Origin: Pontibacterium sinense
GTDB lineage: Bacteria; Pseudomonadota; Gammaproteobacteria; Pseudomonadales; Balneatricaceae
Assembly: GCF_015209595.1 (NCBI RefSeq)
Contig: NZ_JADEYS010000030.1
Coordinates: 1 to 50,413, forward strand
Reading direction: 5' to 3'
Length of the DNA: 50,413 nucleotides
The position numbers were made by a program, and so were the translations under genes. The number at the start of each line of letters is the position of its first letter. Positions within the stretch are counted from its first letter, which is position 1. The notes beneath the pieces are model-generated. The model saw only the letters and a program-made list of their open reading frames with translations, was not told where the DNA came from and made no database searches. Positions 1 to 8,625 of the stretch are shown piece after piece.

Positions 1-54
1 CTCAACAAACAACCAATTCCGATTAAATAACAATCAAACCAAAGCACCAGACAC

Positions 55-76
55 AAAAAAGGCGCCTGACGGCGCC
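55..76 (-). terminator. Rho-independent terminator of the tat operon
   Basis: On the minus strand, GGCGCC-GTCA-GGCGCC is followed directly by TTTTTT. This perfect GC hairpin lies 27 bases after the tatC stop and closes the ubiB-his-tat gene run. Confidence 0.85.
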
Positions 77-102
77 CCTTTTATATGAATTAAGAAAGTA
101 CC

Positions 103-924
103 TTAATCACGATTATTCGTTTCTTCTTCACTCATGGCATCTTCAAACTCATCATCAAGCTCGTCATCGTCTTCGTCTTTATTCTTTTTGACGAAGATAC
201 GCCCCATGATGATCCCCACCTCAAACAGCAACCACATAGGTACAGCCAACAGGCTCTGGGAGATCACATCTGGAGGAGTTAGCAACATCCCAAGAACAAA
301 GCACCCTACCAGCACATAAGCTCGCTTTTGTGCCAGACCATCAGCAGTGGCCGCGCCGGTCCAAATGAGCAGCAACGTTGCTATAGGTATTTCAAAAACG
401 ATACCAAACGCAAAGAACAGTTTGAGTACAAAGTTCAGATAACTACTGATGTCAGTCGCAATCTCGACATTAACGGGTACAACACTGGTAAAGAAACCAA
501 ACATCAATGGAAATACAACGTAATACGCAAAAGCCATACCTGCATAGAACAGGAAAATACTGGAAACCAGTAGCGGCACTGCTAATCGTTTTTCATTTTG
601 ATACAAGCCCGGTGCTATAAACCCCCAAACCTGATGCAAAATGACGGGCATCGCCAGAAAGATAGATGCAACCAGGGTCAGTTTGAAAGGAGCAAAGAAG
701 GGAGATGCAACATCCGTTGCAATCATACTAGTGCCTTCCGGCAGCAAAGATGTCAGCGGATCAGACAGATAGGTGTAAAGGTCGTTGGCAAAATAGAATA
801 ACGACAGAAAGATCAGCAATACAATCAGCAAGACCCTCATTAGGCGCTGACGCATCTCTAACAGATGGGAAATAAGAGGTTGTTCCTGATCCTGACCCGG
901 CAGGTTATTACTATGCTCGCTCAT
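103..924 (-). CDS. tatC: Sec-independent protein translocase TatC
   Basis: TatC is the polytopic inner-membrane receptor of the twin-arginine pathway. It binds RR signal peptides with TatB and recruits TatA to move folded proteins across the membrane. The 273-aa protein opens with the family pattern PLISHLLEMRQRLMR and shows about six hydrophobic segments between residues 30 and 245. The C-terminus is a cytoplasmic acidic tail of about 25 residues rich in D/E, longer than in E. coli. The start overlaps the tatB stop (TAATG), so the two are translationally coupled. One likely client in this window is the RR-signal TRAP binding protein at 41493-42572. Confidence 0.97.
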   Translation of the reverse strand: MSEHSNNLPGQDQEQPLISHLLEMRQRLMRVLLIVLLIFLSLFYFANDLYTYLSDPLTSLLPEGTSMIATDVASPFFAPFKLTLVASIFLAMPVILHQVWGFIAPGLYQNEKRLAVPLLVSSIFLFYAGMAFAYYVVFPLMFGFFTSVVPVNVEIATDISSYLNFVLKLFFAFGIVFEIPIATLLLIWTGAATADGLAQKRAYVLVGCFVLGMLLTPPDVISQSLLAVPMWLLFEVGIIMGRIFVKKNKDEDDDELDDEFEDAMSEEETNNRD

Positions 925-1346
925 TACTTCTCAGTCTTATTTGCGGCATCTGGAGCCGTTTGTTCGCTTCCCGTCGACACCGGTGGAGCGATACTGTTTT
1001 CAGGCTGAGATGCACTCTCACCTGAGACAGGTTGCTTAGCCTTGAGTTCTTCTGGCGAAGAGACGCTGTTACCAAAAGGCGAGTCATCACTGCTGCCCTC
1101 AGTAAAAGGTGTACGCATTTCTGCCAGCTCTTTATCCAGCTCTTCTTTTTGGATGGCTACTGTGCGCTTCATTTCATCAATACGCAGTTCTTCAGAGATT
1201 TCACTCTGAATACCGCTGAGCGTACGCCGGATGCGGCCAACCCATAAGCCCGCAGTACGGGCCGCAGTTGGCAGCTTCTCTGGCCCAAGGACCACTAGCG
1301 CTACAACAGCAACAATAAGCAGTTCAGCAAAGCCGATATCAAACAT
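924..1346 (-). CDS. tatB: Sec-independent protein translocase TatB
   Basis: TatB forms the substrate-receptor complex with TatC. The 140-aa protein starts MFDIGFAELLIVAVVALVVLGPEKLP, with a short N-terminal transmembrane helix, the hinge Gly-Pro and an amphipathic helix (about residues 22-75). A low-complexity Pro/Ser/Glu tail follows, as is usual for TatB. The start MFDIGF distinguishes it from TatA (MGIGGISIW). It lies between tatA (16-base gap) and tatC (one-base overlap). Confidence 0.96.
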   Translation of the reverse strand: MFDIGFAELLIVAVVALVVLGPEKLPTAARTAGLWVGRIRRTLSGIQSEISEELRIDEMKRTVAIQKEELDKELAEMRTPFTEGSSDDSPFGNSVSSPEELKAKQPVSGESASQPENSIAPPVSTGSEQTAPDAANKTEK

Positions 1347-1362
1347 CTACTATGCCGCCGGC

Positions 1363-1614
1363 TTACTTGTCAGACTTAGTTTCTTCTTTCTTCGCAGTAG
1401 CTGAATCAGCTTCATTGAAGTCAGCGTCTTCTTTATTCAGCTTCTTAGTCGTTTCTTCTTTTTTCTCTTCATCTTCGGTTACAGCTTTCTTGAAACCTTT
1501 AATCGCGCTGCCCAGGTCTCCACCCATGCCACGCAGTTTCTTAGTACCAAACAGAAGAACAATGATCAGTGCAACAATCAACAGCTGCCAAATACTGATA
1601 CCACCAATGCCCAT
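1363..1614 (-). CDS. tatA: Sec-independent protein translocase TatA
   Basis: TatA oligomerises to form the transport path of the Tat system. With the start at 1614 it is 83 aa: [22 protein letters not shown], then the [14 protein letters not shown] hinge and amphipathic helix, then a charged K/E/D tail. The open frame continues upstream to 1743, but the chosen ATG is preceded by GGAG and gives the canonical TatA N-terminus. The extra upstream codons belong to the decayed gene between hisE and tatA. Confidence 0.95.
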   Translation of the reverse strand: MGIGGISIWQLLIVALIIVLLFGTKKLRGMGGDLGSAIKGFKKAVTEDEEKKEETTKKLNKEDADFNEADSATAKKEETKSDK

Positions 1615-1639
1615 ACTAAAACTCTCCGCTTTTATTCTT

Positions 1640-1923
1640 ATATTGAGGGCAGACTTCCGCCACTCAACAGATGAAAATGAATAGGGTAGACCTTCTGATG
1701 TTGATCCCGCCCCTATTGAATAATGGTGCGACAGGATCATCACTGGGCGATAAGTCTGATACCGCCCACCTGCGGGTCATCTACATTTCGTACACGCCTT
1801 CGCAATATCGTGAAACGCCACTTGGTGTGGTCCATTCCGAAACATCACAAAGTACTTATCCTGATACACAATCTTTGCAGGTACATTACCTACGATGATC
1901 TGACAGATAATGCATCCTGCCAT
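1640..1923 (-). pseudogene. Decayed HIT-family (HinT-like) protein gene between hisE and tatA
   Basis: This gap of about 310 bases is not empty. An ATG at 1923 opens a 48-codon frame (stop at 1777) whose first 20 residues, MAGCIICQIIVGNVPAKIVY, match the N-terminus of HIT nucleotide hydrolases (CIFCKI..GEIPA..VY.D). A different frame near 1640-1706 encodes [19 protein letters not shown], which resembles the C-terminal histidine-triad block (V-[FY]-H-[IL]-H-x-H-LL-x-GG) with the first triad His replaced by Pro. The two pieces are out of frame, have stops between them, and the middle is unrecognisable. Many beta- and gammaproteobacteria carry an intact HIT gene between hisE and tatA. I therefore read this as a remnant of about 284 bases. 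The homology is recognised by eye. Confidence 0.6.
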
Positions 1924-1926
1924 GCC

Positions 1927-2259
1927 TTATTTATTGGTACGCGCCGCTTTTTCTTCAAGGCCTGACATATCAAATCGACGTGCTAATTCGTCGAGAATCG
2001 TCTGCGGCTTCTCTCCCAAATGGGACAGCATGACTAAACTATGGAACCAGAGATCAGCAGTCTCATAAATAACATCACTGTTATCACCACTTTTCTCTGC
2101 ATCTTTGGCAGCAATGATAGCTTCGACCGACTCTTCACCCACTTTTTCCAAGATCTTGTTCAGACCTTTGGCGTGCAGGCTCGCTACGTAGGATTTCTCA
2201 GAAGCTGCATTTTTCCGCTCTTCCAGAATTTCTCCCAATTGGGTCAATACGTCACTCAT
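1927..2259 (-). CDS. hisE: Phosphoribosyl-ATP pyrophosphatase HisE
   Basis: HisE catalyses the second step of histidine synthesis, hydrolysing phosphoribosyl-ATP to phosphoribosyl-AMP and pyrophosphate. The 110-aa helical MazG-like protein shows the family signature [12 protein letters not shown] at about residues 40-51, with Glu side chains for metal binding, and [14 protein letters not shown] further on. It starts 10 bases after the hisI stop. HisI and HisE are separate here, as in Pseudomonas, rather than fused as in E. coli. Confidence 0.97.
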   Translation of the reverse strand: MSDVLTQLGEILEERKNAASEKSYVASLHAKGLNKILEKVGEESVEAIIAAKDAEKSGDNSDVIYETADLWFHSLVMLSHLGEKPQTILDELARRFDMSGLEEKAARTNK

Positions 2260-2269
2260 CGAATACAGC

Positions 2270-2659
2270 CTATTTGTTGTAAATACTTGCTGGGTCTTTC
2301 AGCACCGGTTCTACCGGCACCCATTCTTCATCTTTCAGTACGCTGTAAAAGCAGCTCTCTCGCCCAGTATGGCAGGATATACCGCCCAGCTGTTTAACAT
2401 GCATCAATATGACATCGGCATCACAATCCAACCGAATTTCATGTAACTGCTGCACATGCCCTGACTCTTCACCCTTGCGCCAGAGTTTGTTACGCGAACG
2501 TGACCAATAGATGGCTCGCTGTTCTTTGACGGTCAGAGACAGAGCCTCTTCATTCATCCATGCGACCATCAAGATACGACCTGTTTCATGGTCCTGCGCA
2601 ATCGCTGGGACCAAACCATCACTGTTCCATTTTACCTGTTCAAGCCAAGGTGCAGACAT
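2270..2659 (-). CDS. hisI: Phosphoribosyl-AMP cyclohydrolase HisI
   Basis: HisI catalyses the third step of histidine synthesis, opening the adenine ring of phosphoribosyl-AMP. The 129-aa protein contains [35 protein letters not shown] and [11 protein letters not shown], which together carry the metal-binding Asp and Cys residues of the family. It lies between ubiB (108-base gap) and hisE. The rest of the histidine pathway is not in this window. Confidence 0.97.
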   Translation of the reverse strand: MSAPWLEQVKWNSDGLVPAIAQDHETGRILMVAWMNEEALSLTVKEQRAIYWSRSRNKLWRKGEESGHVQQLHEIRLDCDADVILMHVKQLGGISCHTGRESCFYSVLKDEEWVPVEPVLKDPASIYNK

Positions 2660-2767
2660 GTGTTTACTTCTTTAGCAAATTCTAATTCAAAGCGGCAAGC
2701 ATACCTGAACAAACTGCCTTCCACCATATATACAACAGGCGTATAACCGAGGCGTAGTGCCAGATTT

Positions 2768-4399
2768 TTAGCGTCGTACTACCAGATACAAACCAACACC
2801 CGCAGCGATCCAGGAGGCGGTAGAAACTGATGCTAACCAATCCATCGCCTGGTCATTACCCGAGATGAGCGCCAATAATATCAACGCCCCACCCAAATAA
2901 CGCGTAGGCCGATGTCTGCGTTCAAGTTCATCACGCGCGGCGGCATATGCCCGCAGATCACGCGCACGATTATCATCCAATCGGCGCACCTGATTCAGTG
3001 CATCAAACACAAGTTGCGGCATGTGAGGCATTTTTTCCAACCAGTCCGGCGCCTGCTGCTTGATGCTACGGTAGACTGCCTTAGGCCCCATCCGTTCCTT
3101 CATCCAGCCTTCAAGGAAAGGTTTAGCGGTCTTCCACAAGTCCAGTTCTGGATAAAGCTGGCGACCCAGTCCCTCAATATTCAGCAGCGTCTTTTGCAAC
3201 AAGACAAGCTGGGGCTGCACTTCCATATTAAAGCGTCGCGCAGTTTGGAAAAGTCCCAATAACACCTGACCAAAGGAGATCTCTTTCAGCGGCTTTTCAA
3301 AAATGGGTTCACACACACTACGAATGGCAGTTTCAAAGGCATCTACGTTGGTATCTGAAGGCACCCAACCTGAATCCACGTGTAATTGTGCGACCTGACG
3401 ATAGTCGCGCTGGAAGAACGCCAGGAAGTTTCGTGCCAGATAGCTCTGATCTTCCGGGGTAAGCGAACCCACAATACCAAAATCAACGGCGATATATTGA
3501 GGTGACTGAGGATTATCACGAGACACAAAGATATTGCCCGGGTGCATATCCGCATGAAAGAAGCTGTCACGAAACACCTGAGTAAAGAATATCTCTACTC
3601 CACGTTCCGCCAGTTTTTTCATATCCGTATTCTGGGCTTCAAGCTGCGCTATATCCGCGACAGGGATACCATGGATACGTTCCATCACCAGTACGTTGGA
3701 ACGCGTATAGTCCCAATAAATCTCTGGAATATAGAGCACATCAGAACCGTCGAAGTTACGATGTAACTGCGAGCCATTTGCCGCCTCTTTACGCAAATCC
3801 AGCTCATCAAAGATCGTTTGCTCGTACTCTGCAACAACTTCAACCGGGCGTAAGCGGCGACCATCCGCCCAGATCGCCTGTGCGATCTGAGCCAGACTAT
3901 AAAGCAAGGCGACATCTTTCTGGATAGTCCGCTCAATACCCGGACGGATCACTTTGACCACAACATCACGACCATCACCCAATGTCGCTTTATGAACCTG
4001 AGCAACGGATGCGGATGCCAGAGGCTGCTGTTCAAATTGAGCAAACAGTTCACTGACCGGCTGCCCTAGTGACTGTTCAATAATATGCTGTGCTTCAGCA
4101 CCACCAAAAGGAGGCACTTGGTCTTGTAGCTTTTTAAGCTCTTCCGCCACATCATCGGGTAACAAATCACGCCGGGTAGAGAGCATCTGGCCAAACTTGA
4201 TGAATACCGGCCCCAATGCCTCCAATGCTAGACGCAGGCGTTCGCCACGAGGCAGGTCTGCCGCGACCGTATAGCGCCACGGTAACAGTTTTAGCAGTAC
4301 ACGCAGATAAAATGGAAGATTCATCCCGTCGAAGAACGTATCCAGACGGTAGCGGGCAACAACCCGCAGGATTTTTACACTTCTGAGCAGACGTTTCAC
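2768..4399 (-). CDS. ubiB: Ubiquinone biosynthesis atypical kinase/ATPase UbiB
   Basis: UbiB is an ABC1/ADCK-family protein-kinase-like ATPase needed for coenzyme Q synthesis. It is thought to help hydrophobic intermediates reach the Ubi enzyme complex. The 543-aa protein has the diagnostic KxGQ motif in [16 protein letters not shown] (about residues 66-81), the Ala-rich nucleotide loop [11 protein letters not shown], the HADMHPGN catalytic-loop variant and AVDFG. Two C-terminal hydrophobic stretches (about 500-540) anchor it in the membrane. It heads the ubiB-hisI-hisE-tatABC gene run. ubiE and ubiJ, its usual upstream partners, are not next to it; a diguanylate cyclase gene is there instead. 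Confidence 0.96.
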   Translation of the reverse strand: MKRLLRSVKILRVVARYRLDTFFDGMNLPFYLRVLLKLLPWRYTVAADLPRGERLRLALEALGPVFIKFGQMLSTRRDLLPDDVAEELKKLQDQVPPFGGAEAQHIIEQSLGQPVSELFAQFEQQPLASASVAQVHKATLGDGRDVVVKVIRPGIERTIQKDVALLYSLAQIAQAIWADGRRLRPVEVVAEYEQTIFDELDLRKEAANGSQLHRNFDGSDVLYIPEIYWDYTRSNVLVMERIHGIPVADIAQLEAQNTDMKKLAERGVEIFFTQVFRDSFFHADMHPGNIFVSRDNPQSPQYIAVDFGIVGSLTPEDQSYLARNFLAFFQRDYRQVAQLHVDSGWVPSDTNVDAFETAIRSVCEPIFEKPLKEISFGQVLLGLFQTARRFNMEVQPQLVLLQKTLLNIEGLGRQLYPELDLWKTAKPFLEGWMKERMGPKAVYRSIKQQAPDWLEKMPHMPQLVFDALNQVRRLDDNRARDLRAYAAARDELERRHRPTRYLGGALILLALISGNDQAMDWLASVSTASWIAAGVGLYLVVRR

Positions 4400-4479
4400 A
4401 AACAGGTGATCCTGTAATCAGCTAATTCGGCGCGACAATGCTACACCATCCCAATAGAAATTCATTGCCTAAAATCAGG

Positions 4480-6057
4480 TCAGCCAATCACCGCCTGATT
4501 GCGTCCATTCGCCTTGGCTTTATAGAGCATTTCATCTGCACGGCTAAATAAAGACTCTTCGTTATCGCCTTCCTTTGATTCGCTTACACCAAACGACATC
4601 GTGACAGTGACGGGCTTACCATGGAAGTTAAAAGGGCTTTTTGCTACCGCCTGACGGATTTTATCCACGGCCTGATGGGCCTCTGTTGCTCCTGTTGATG
4701 GCATCAATATAACGAACTCTTCGCCACCGTAACGCGCTACAAAATCGGATCCTCGCAGCTTCAACTTAACCACTTTCGCAATCAGACGCAGCACTTTATC
4801 GCCCGCTAAATGCCCGTAGGTGTCATTGATCCGCTTAAAGAAATCCAAGTCCCCTACCGCTACAGAGAAGTGCGTCTGATAACGTTGCCAACGAGCTACC
4901 TCTTCGGCAATACGCTCGTCGTATGCAGCACGGTTTGGTAAACCCGTCAGAGCATCGGTGGTTGCTCGGGCTTTTTCCGCTTCCATATGGGCCCGAACTT
5001 CACGTGTTTCTTGTTCCATCTGCTCAACCTTTTCGAGCAAATTTTCATAGCGCTCCTGAAGACGGGTTTCTCGCTCGTCTTCATCACGCTTGAAGTCATC
5101 CATCGCCTGCACAACATGCTGGAGTTTTCCTGCAACCGCCATCTTCAGTTCTTTTAGATCATGGCTACTTTTAACTGTTTCGTGCAGCTGCTGAACATTA
5201 GAGCGTACCTGTATATCCAGCTTACGCTGATTCTCACCGATACTTTGCTGCTCGTGATGACTTTCTTTGATGAAACTCTCAACTTCACTCAACTGTGAAC
5301 TCAGGTCCAGCAGGTAGGTTTCAAACTCTTCATCACCCTTACCATTGCTTTTACCCACCAAGCTGATGATCTGGCGTAACATCGACGGTAGATCCGCCAA
5401 GGCAATCCCTTCATCAATTCGACGCAACAGGTCCCTGCTTTCATCCGCTTCCTGATCGGACAACGGCAACCCTGTCAGCAGCATCGTTAGTTCTGTTGCA
5501 ACCGCCTGCAACAAACGCCTTTGTTCTTCAGAGGAATCCTCTGTTTCGGATATTGTTCTGGTAGGGGTCGTATTCTCTGCAGATGGCTCCGGCTGCTCTG
5601 CTGACATCCCCGCCTGCAGTTCAACCAGATCGGTTAACAACGCAGGCAGTTCATACGCGGCTTCGGTGAGTTTTTTGCTGCGCTGCTCGCATGCATCAAG
5701 CAAATTATGAATATGCTGTTCTTCGGTGGAGTAGCGCAACTGGCGGATCCAGCGCTGCACCGCTTTCAGAATTGACTTGGACTGTTTTTCACGGGACTCA
5801 TCACGCCGACGGATCTGCTTGTCCAGACTCTTGGAGACACGCCCCAGCGTCGAACCATTCCCGCCTTGGGTTAGCCCTGCTCTGAGTTCGTTTAATTCAA
5901 GGTCCAGTTTGGCGTCCTCGCCCTCCAGACCTAAAACCATGCTACCGATAATCTGATTCAGAAGTCCTTCCTGTTTTTGAAATTGAGACTGAGTGTCCTC
6001 AATTTCCAGCGCTAGCTCCCTATACTTCTGCTTCCAGTCTTCATTCTGTGCTGACAC
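4480..6057 (-). CDS. GGDEF diguanylate cyclase, DgcH-like, with long coiled-coil N-terminus
   Basis: This enzyme should make cyclic di-GMP from two GTP. The 525-aa protein has no transmembrane segment or signal peptide. Residues 1-355 are charged and largely helical with predicted coiled coils. The C-terminal GGDEF domain (about 360-525) has TDALTGLPNRAAYDERI and the catalytic GGEEF at 444-448. RGSD sits five residues before it, which is a canonical allosteric I-site (RxxD), so product inhibition is expected. The position beside dsbA and cytochrome c4 matches P. aeruginosa PA5487 (DgcH). Orthology is inferred from this synteny and the architecture. Confidence 0.92.
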   Translation of the reverse strand: MSAQNEDWKQKYRELALEIEDTQSQFQKQEGLLNQIIGSMVLGLEGEDAKLDLELNELRAGLTQGGNGSTLGRVSKSLDKQIRRRDESREKQSKSILKAVQRWIRQLRYSTEEQHIHNLLDACEQRSKKLTEAAYELPALLTDLVELQAGMSAEQPEPSAENTTPTRTISETEDSSEEQRRLLQAVATELTMLLTGLPLSDQEADESRDLLRRIDEGIALADLPSMLRQIISLVGKSNGKGDEEFETYLLDLSSQLSEVESFIKESHHEQQSIGENQRKLDIQVRSNVQQLHETVKSSHDLKELKMAVAGKLQHVVQAMDDFKRDEDERETRLQERYENLLEKVEQMEQETREVRAHMEAEKARATTDALTGLPNRAAYDERIAEEVARWQRYQTHFSVAVGDLDFFKRINDTYGHLAGDKVLRLIAKVVKLKLRGSDFVARYGGEEFVILMPSTGATEAHQAVDKIRQAVAKSPFNFHGKPVTVTMSFGVSESKEGDNEESLFSRADEMLYKAKANGRNQAVIG

Positions 6058-6166
6058 GATCTACCCTCAGTCGAAACAACTGCACAATTTTTAACTCTTG
6101 CCTCTATGTTAGAGGAAGCCGCCCGCCAACTCTAGATATCTGAAACAACTTCAACTGTTGAAGGCA

Positions 6167-6197
6167 TAAAAAAACCGCCTATATAAGGCGGTTTTTT
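6167..6197 (-). terminator. Terminator after dsbA
   Basis: AACCGCCT-ATATA-AGGCGGTT is flanked by A- and T-runs on both sides. It lies just downstream of dsbA on the minus strand and separates it from the diguanylate cyclase gene, which must have its own promoter in 6058-6166. Confidence 0.85.
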
Positions 6198-6213
6198 CAA
6201 ACAGAAACGGGGA

Positions 6214-6855
6214 TCACTGAGCCGCTTTACGTTCTTTCGCGACCAGATAATCAACCACTTCCAGCATTTTCTGATGGCTTCCTGCCATCTGAGCCGTAAT
6301 GCGATACTTGCCGTTAACGACCATAGACGGTACGCCGGTGATACCATAACCACGCAGTTTAGAATCGCCTTGACGTAACTTCATTGTCACGGCAAAAGAA
6401 TCGAACATCTTGCTAAACTTCGCTTCATCAACACCCAGCTTGCCATAAAACTCAACCAGCTGATCCTTGTTGCCAAAACGACGACGTTCTACGTGAACCG
6501 CATTAAATGTAGGTACGTGGGTTTTCTCAACGGTCTTCAGCAGCTCAGAGCTGTAATAAGCACGCGCAAACGGCTCCCAGCTACGGCCAAACACAACAGG
6601 CAGACGAACAAAATTAACGTCTTCAGCCTTTTTCGACTCCCAGTTCTGTACCAAAGGTTCAAAACTATTACAGTGCGGACACGGGTATCCGAATGCTTCT
6701 ACTACCTCAACTCGGTTAGCATCTGCGGTTTTTACCGGAAACGGTAAGACAGCGTAATGCACACCTTCTTTAAATCCGGCCTCAGTCTCCGCCGACGCAG
6801 CCATTGGCAACATCAACGCAATTAGCATCATTCCAAGTTTTTTTAGCATGTTCAT
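6214..6855 (-). CDS. dsbA: Thiol:disulfide interchange protein DsbA
   Basis: DsbA is the periplasmic oxidase that introduces disulfides into exported proteins and is reoxidised by DsbB. The 213-aa precursor has a signal peptide ending near residue 22 (MLPMAASA/ET), the active site CPHC at 59-62 within FGYPCPHCNSFEP, and the cis-Pro loop GVPSM. Length and motifs are typical. It has its own terminators on both sides and so is probably transcribed alone. Confidence 0.96.
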   Translation of the reverse strand: MNMLKKLGMMLIALMLPMAASAETEAGFKEGVHYAVLPFPVKTADANRVEVVEAFGYPCPHCNSFEPLVQNWESKKAEDVNFVRLPVVFGRSWEPFARAYYSSELLKTVEKTHVPTFNAVHVERRRFGNKDQLVEFYGKLGVDEAKFSKMFDSFAVTMKLRQGDSKLRGYGITGVPSMVVNGKYRITAQMAGSHQKMLEVVDYLVAKERKAAQ

Positions 6856-6924
6856 TTCTCCAACTCACACTCAAGCAGCTGAGTGAGACTCCGAAAGGGA
6901 TCAAAAAGTTCGATTTCAGCTAAT

Positions 6925-6950
6925 AAAAAAGGCAGCCTAAGCTGCCTTTA
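6925..6950 (-). terminator. Terminator after cytochrome c4 gene
   Basis: GGCAGC-CTAA-GCTGCC has a T-run on the minus-strand 3' side (TTTTTTATT). It lies 23 bases beyond the cytochrome c4 stop. Confidence 0.85.
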
Positions 6951-6972
6951 TTTAATCTAGCCTGAATATTGC

Positions 6973-7575
6973 TTAGTTCAGACCCTGAATGTAAGCAGAA
7001 ACGGCTTTGATCTCTGCATCACTCAGCTTAGCAGCAATATCCTGCATCATCTTGTTTGGATCGTTAGAGCGTTCAGCGTTGCGGAACATCTTCAGCTGTT
7101 TCTCAACGTATGCTGAGTGCTGACCGCTCACTGCAGGGAATGCAGCGGAAGCGTTACCCGTACCGGTTGGGCTGTGGCAAGCTGTACACGCAGCAACACC
7201 TTTCGCCGCGATACCTGCACGGTAGATTTTCTGACCCGCTTCAACCTGATCTTTAGCAGCGTGACCGATCTGAGTCGCCTGCTTCGCAAAGAATGCCGCA
7301 AGATCCGCCAGATCCTGGTCATCCAGGTTGTCCAGCAGCCCCGTCATCTCAACAACCGGACGTGATCCGTTTTTGATGTCTTTCATCTGCTTAACCAGAT
7401 ATTTTTCATTCTGGCCGGCCAGTTTAGGAAAGTTAGCGATTGCACTGTTACCATCGGCACCATGGCACGCGCCACATACGGCCGCTTTTGCCTGCCCTGC
7501 AGCAGCATCACCTGCCGCGTGAGCTACACCAGTGATACCCAGGGTCAACAGCATGCTGATCAGTAGTTTATTCAT
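6973..7575 (-). CDS. Diheme cytochrome c4
   Basis: This is a periplasmic two-heme electron carrier, generally thought to pass electrons to terminal oxidases, especially cbb3 or caa3 types. The 200-aa precursor has a signal peptide (cleavage about residue 20, AHA/AG) and two c-type heme sites, CGACH at 34-38 and CTACH at 130-134. These lie in two homologous halves of about 90 residues, with candidate axial Met residues in VEMTGL and NKMMQDI. Placement between dsbA and engB is the same as cc4 in Pseudomonas. Confidence 0.95.
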   Translation of the reverse strand: MNKLLISMLLTLGITGVAHAAGDAAAGQAKAAVCGACHGADGNSAIANFPKLAGQNEKYLVKQMKDIKNGSRPVVEMTGLLDNLDDQDLADLAAFFAKQATQIGHAAKDQVEAGQKIYRAGIAAKGVAACTACHSPTGTGNASAAFPAVSGQHSAYVEKQLKMFRNAERSNDPNKMMQDIAAKLSDAEIKAVSAYIQGLN

Positions 7576-7783
7576 CGACGAGAACCCAGACTCTTGATTT
7601 TAATAAGTTTTTTGACGTTCACCGGCAGCGTTCAGGGCTGAAATCCGATGATCGTGAGAACCTCACTTGCCTGTGACACTAGAGCCTTTCGCTTATCACA
7701 GGTAAAATTTGGCGCAATTATAACCTAATATCCATACAAACTGGAACGGCAATCTCTGTTCCGACAAGGCGCGAACCCTACAC

Positions 7784-8437
7784 ATGTCAATAAAACGCTC
7801 ACCGATAAGCTACAACTCAGCACGTTTTAACAAAAGCGCTGCCAAACTCAGCCAGTGTCCGGAAGACATCGGTGCGGAGGTAGCCTTTGCAGGTCGCTCC
7901 AACGCAGGGAAATCCAGCGCTATCAACACTCTGACCAACAACAAAAAGCTGGCCAGAACCTCGAAAACCCCGGGCCGTACGCAGTTGATCAACTTTTTTG
8001 ATCTCAACATTGAGCACACACGGATCGTCGATTTGCCGGGATATGGCTTTGCCAAAGTGCCGCTGGAAATGAAGTTGCACTGGCAGAAGCATCTCGACAA
8101 TTACCTGCAAAAACGTGAATGCCTGCGGGGTGTCGTGCTGGTCATGGATATCCGTCATCCGATGAAAGAGTTCGACCAAATGATGACCCAATGGTGCAAA
8201 AGCACGGGTATGCCACTGCATGTTTTGCTCACCAAAGCCGACAAGCTGAAGAAAGGCCCTGCGCAAAACACGCTACTCAAGCTGAAGAAAGAGCTGACAG
8301 ACGAACTGGGCGACAATGTATCCCTACAGATATTTTCTGCATTGAAACGTCAGGGTATCGACCAGCTCAGCATGCGCATCGACAGTTGGTTGCTCGAGGG
8401 TATGGAAGACGAGTTCGACGACCAGCCGGAAGAATAA
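7784..8437 (+). CDS. engB: Ribosome biogenesis GTPase EngB/YsxC (YihA)
   Basis: EngB is an essential TRAFAC-class GTPase involved in large-subunit ribosome assembly. The 217-aa protein has G1 GRSNAGKSS (about residues 38-46), G2 around [15 protein letters not shown]3 DLPGYGFA, G4 LTKADK and G5-like FSALKRQG. The C-terminus is acidic. It is convergent with polA, an arrangement conserved from E. coli to Pseudomonas. Confidence 0.96.
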   Translation: MSIKRSPISYNSARFNKSAAKLSQCPEDIGAEVAFAGRSNAGKSSAINTLTNNKKLARTSKTPGRTQLINFFDLNIEHTRIVDLPGYGFAKVPLEMKLHWQKHLDNYLQKRECLRGVVLVMDIRHPMKEFDQMMTQWCKSTGMPLHVLLTKADKLKKGPAQNTLLKLKKELTDELGDNVSLQIFSALKRQGIDQLSMRIDSWLLEGMEDEFDDQPEE

Positions 8438-8455
8438 CGGCGCCAAACAGCGGAC

Positions 8456-8504
8456 AAAAAGAAGCCCTGGATACCTGGAAGGGGAACAAGGGGGTATCTA
8501 GGGC
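8456..8504 (-). terminator. Rho-independent terminator downstream of polA
   Basis: A 12-bp stem (GCCCTAGATACC / GGTATCCAGGGC) with a 17-base loop is followed on the minus strand by TTCTTTTTG. Confidence 0.75.
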
Positions 8505-8561
8505 CTCAACGCATGCTTGTTTTAGAGAGCCACTACCATGGCACAGTCTTGAATGTGACTC
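8456..8561 (-). ncRNA. Candidate small RNA in the polA-engB gap (Spot 42/ErsA position)
   Basis: The 188-base gap after polA ends, on the minus strand, in a strong terminator: GCCCTAGATACC pairs with GGTATCCAGGGC (8464-8475 with 8493-8504, one G-U pair), followed by TTCTTTTTG. In E. coli the Spot 42 RNA, and in Pseudomonas ErsA, lie at this place and in this orientation. A weak extracytoplasmic-sigma-like promoter (GAACCT, 16 bases, TCACA; 8594 to 8568) would give an RNA of about 105 nt. The hairpin is seen directly; the 5' end and even a separate transcript are inferred. It may simply be the polA 3' end. Confidence 0.4.
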
Positions 8562-8602
8562 ACAGTATGTGACTGCATTGGATCAGAAAGGTTCAACCTC
8601 TG

Positions 8603-8621
8603 TTTAAATTTTATTCAGAGG
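8603..8621 (-). other. Small hairpin just after the polA stop
   Basis: Minus strand CCTCTG - AT-rich loop of about 13 bases - CAGAGG lies immediately after the polA stop codon. It lacks a downstream T-run, so it is more likely an RNA 3'-end or processing structure than a terminator. Boundaries are approximate. Confidence 0.35.
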
Positions 8622-8625
8622 TATC

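Noticed and set aside
1671-1965. Plus-strand short frames in the hisE-tatA gap
   Set aside because: No ribosome site or homology. The minus strand carries the HIT remnant, which explains the region better.
8551-8572. TGTGA...TCACA motif in the polA-engB gap as a CRP site
   Set aside because: The half-sites are 1 or 3 bases apart instead of 6, so the spacing does not fit CRP.
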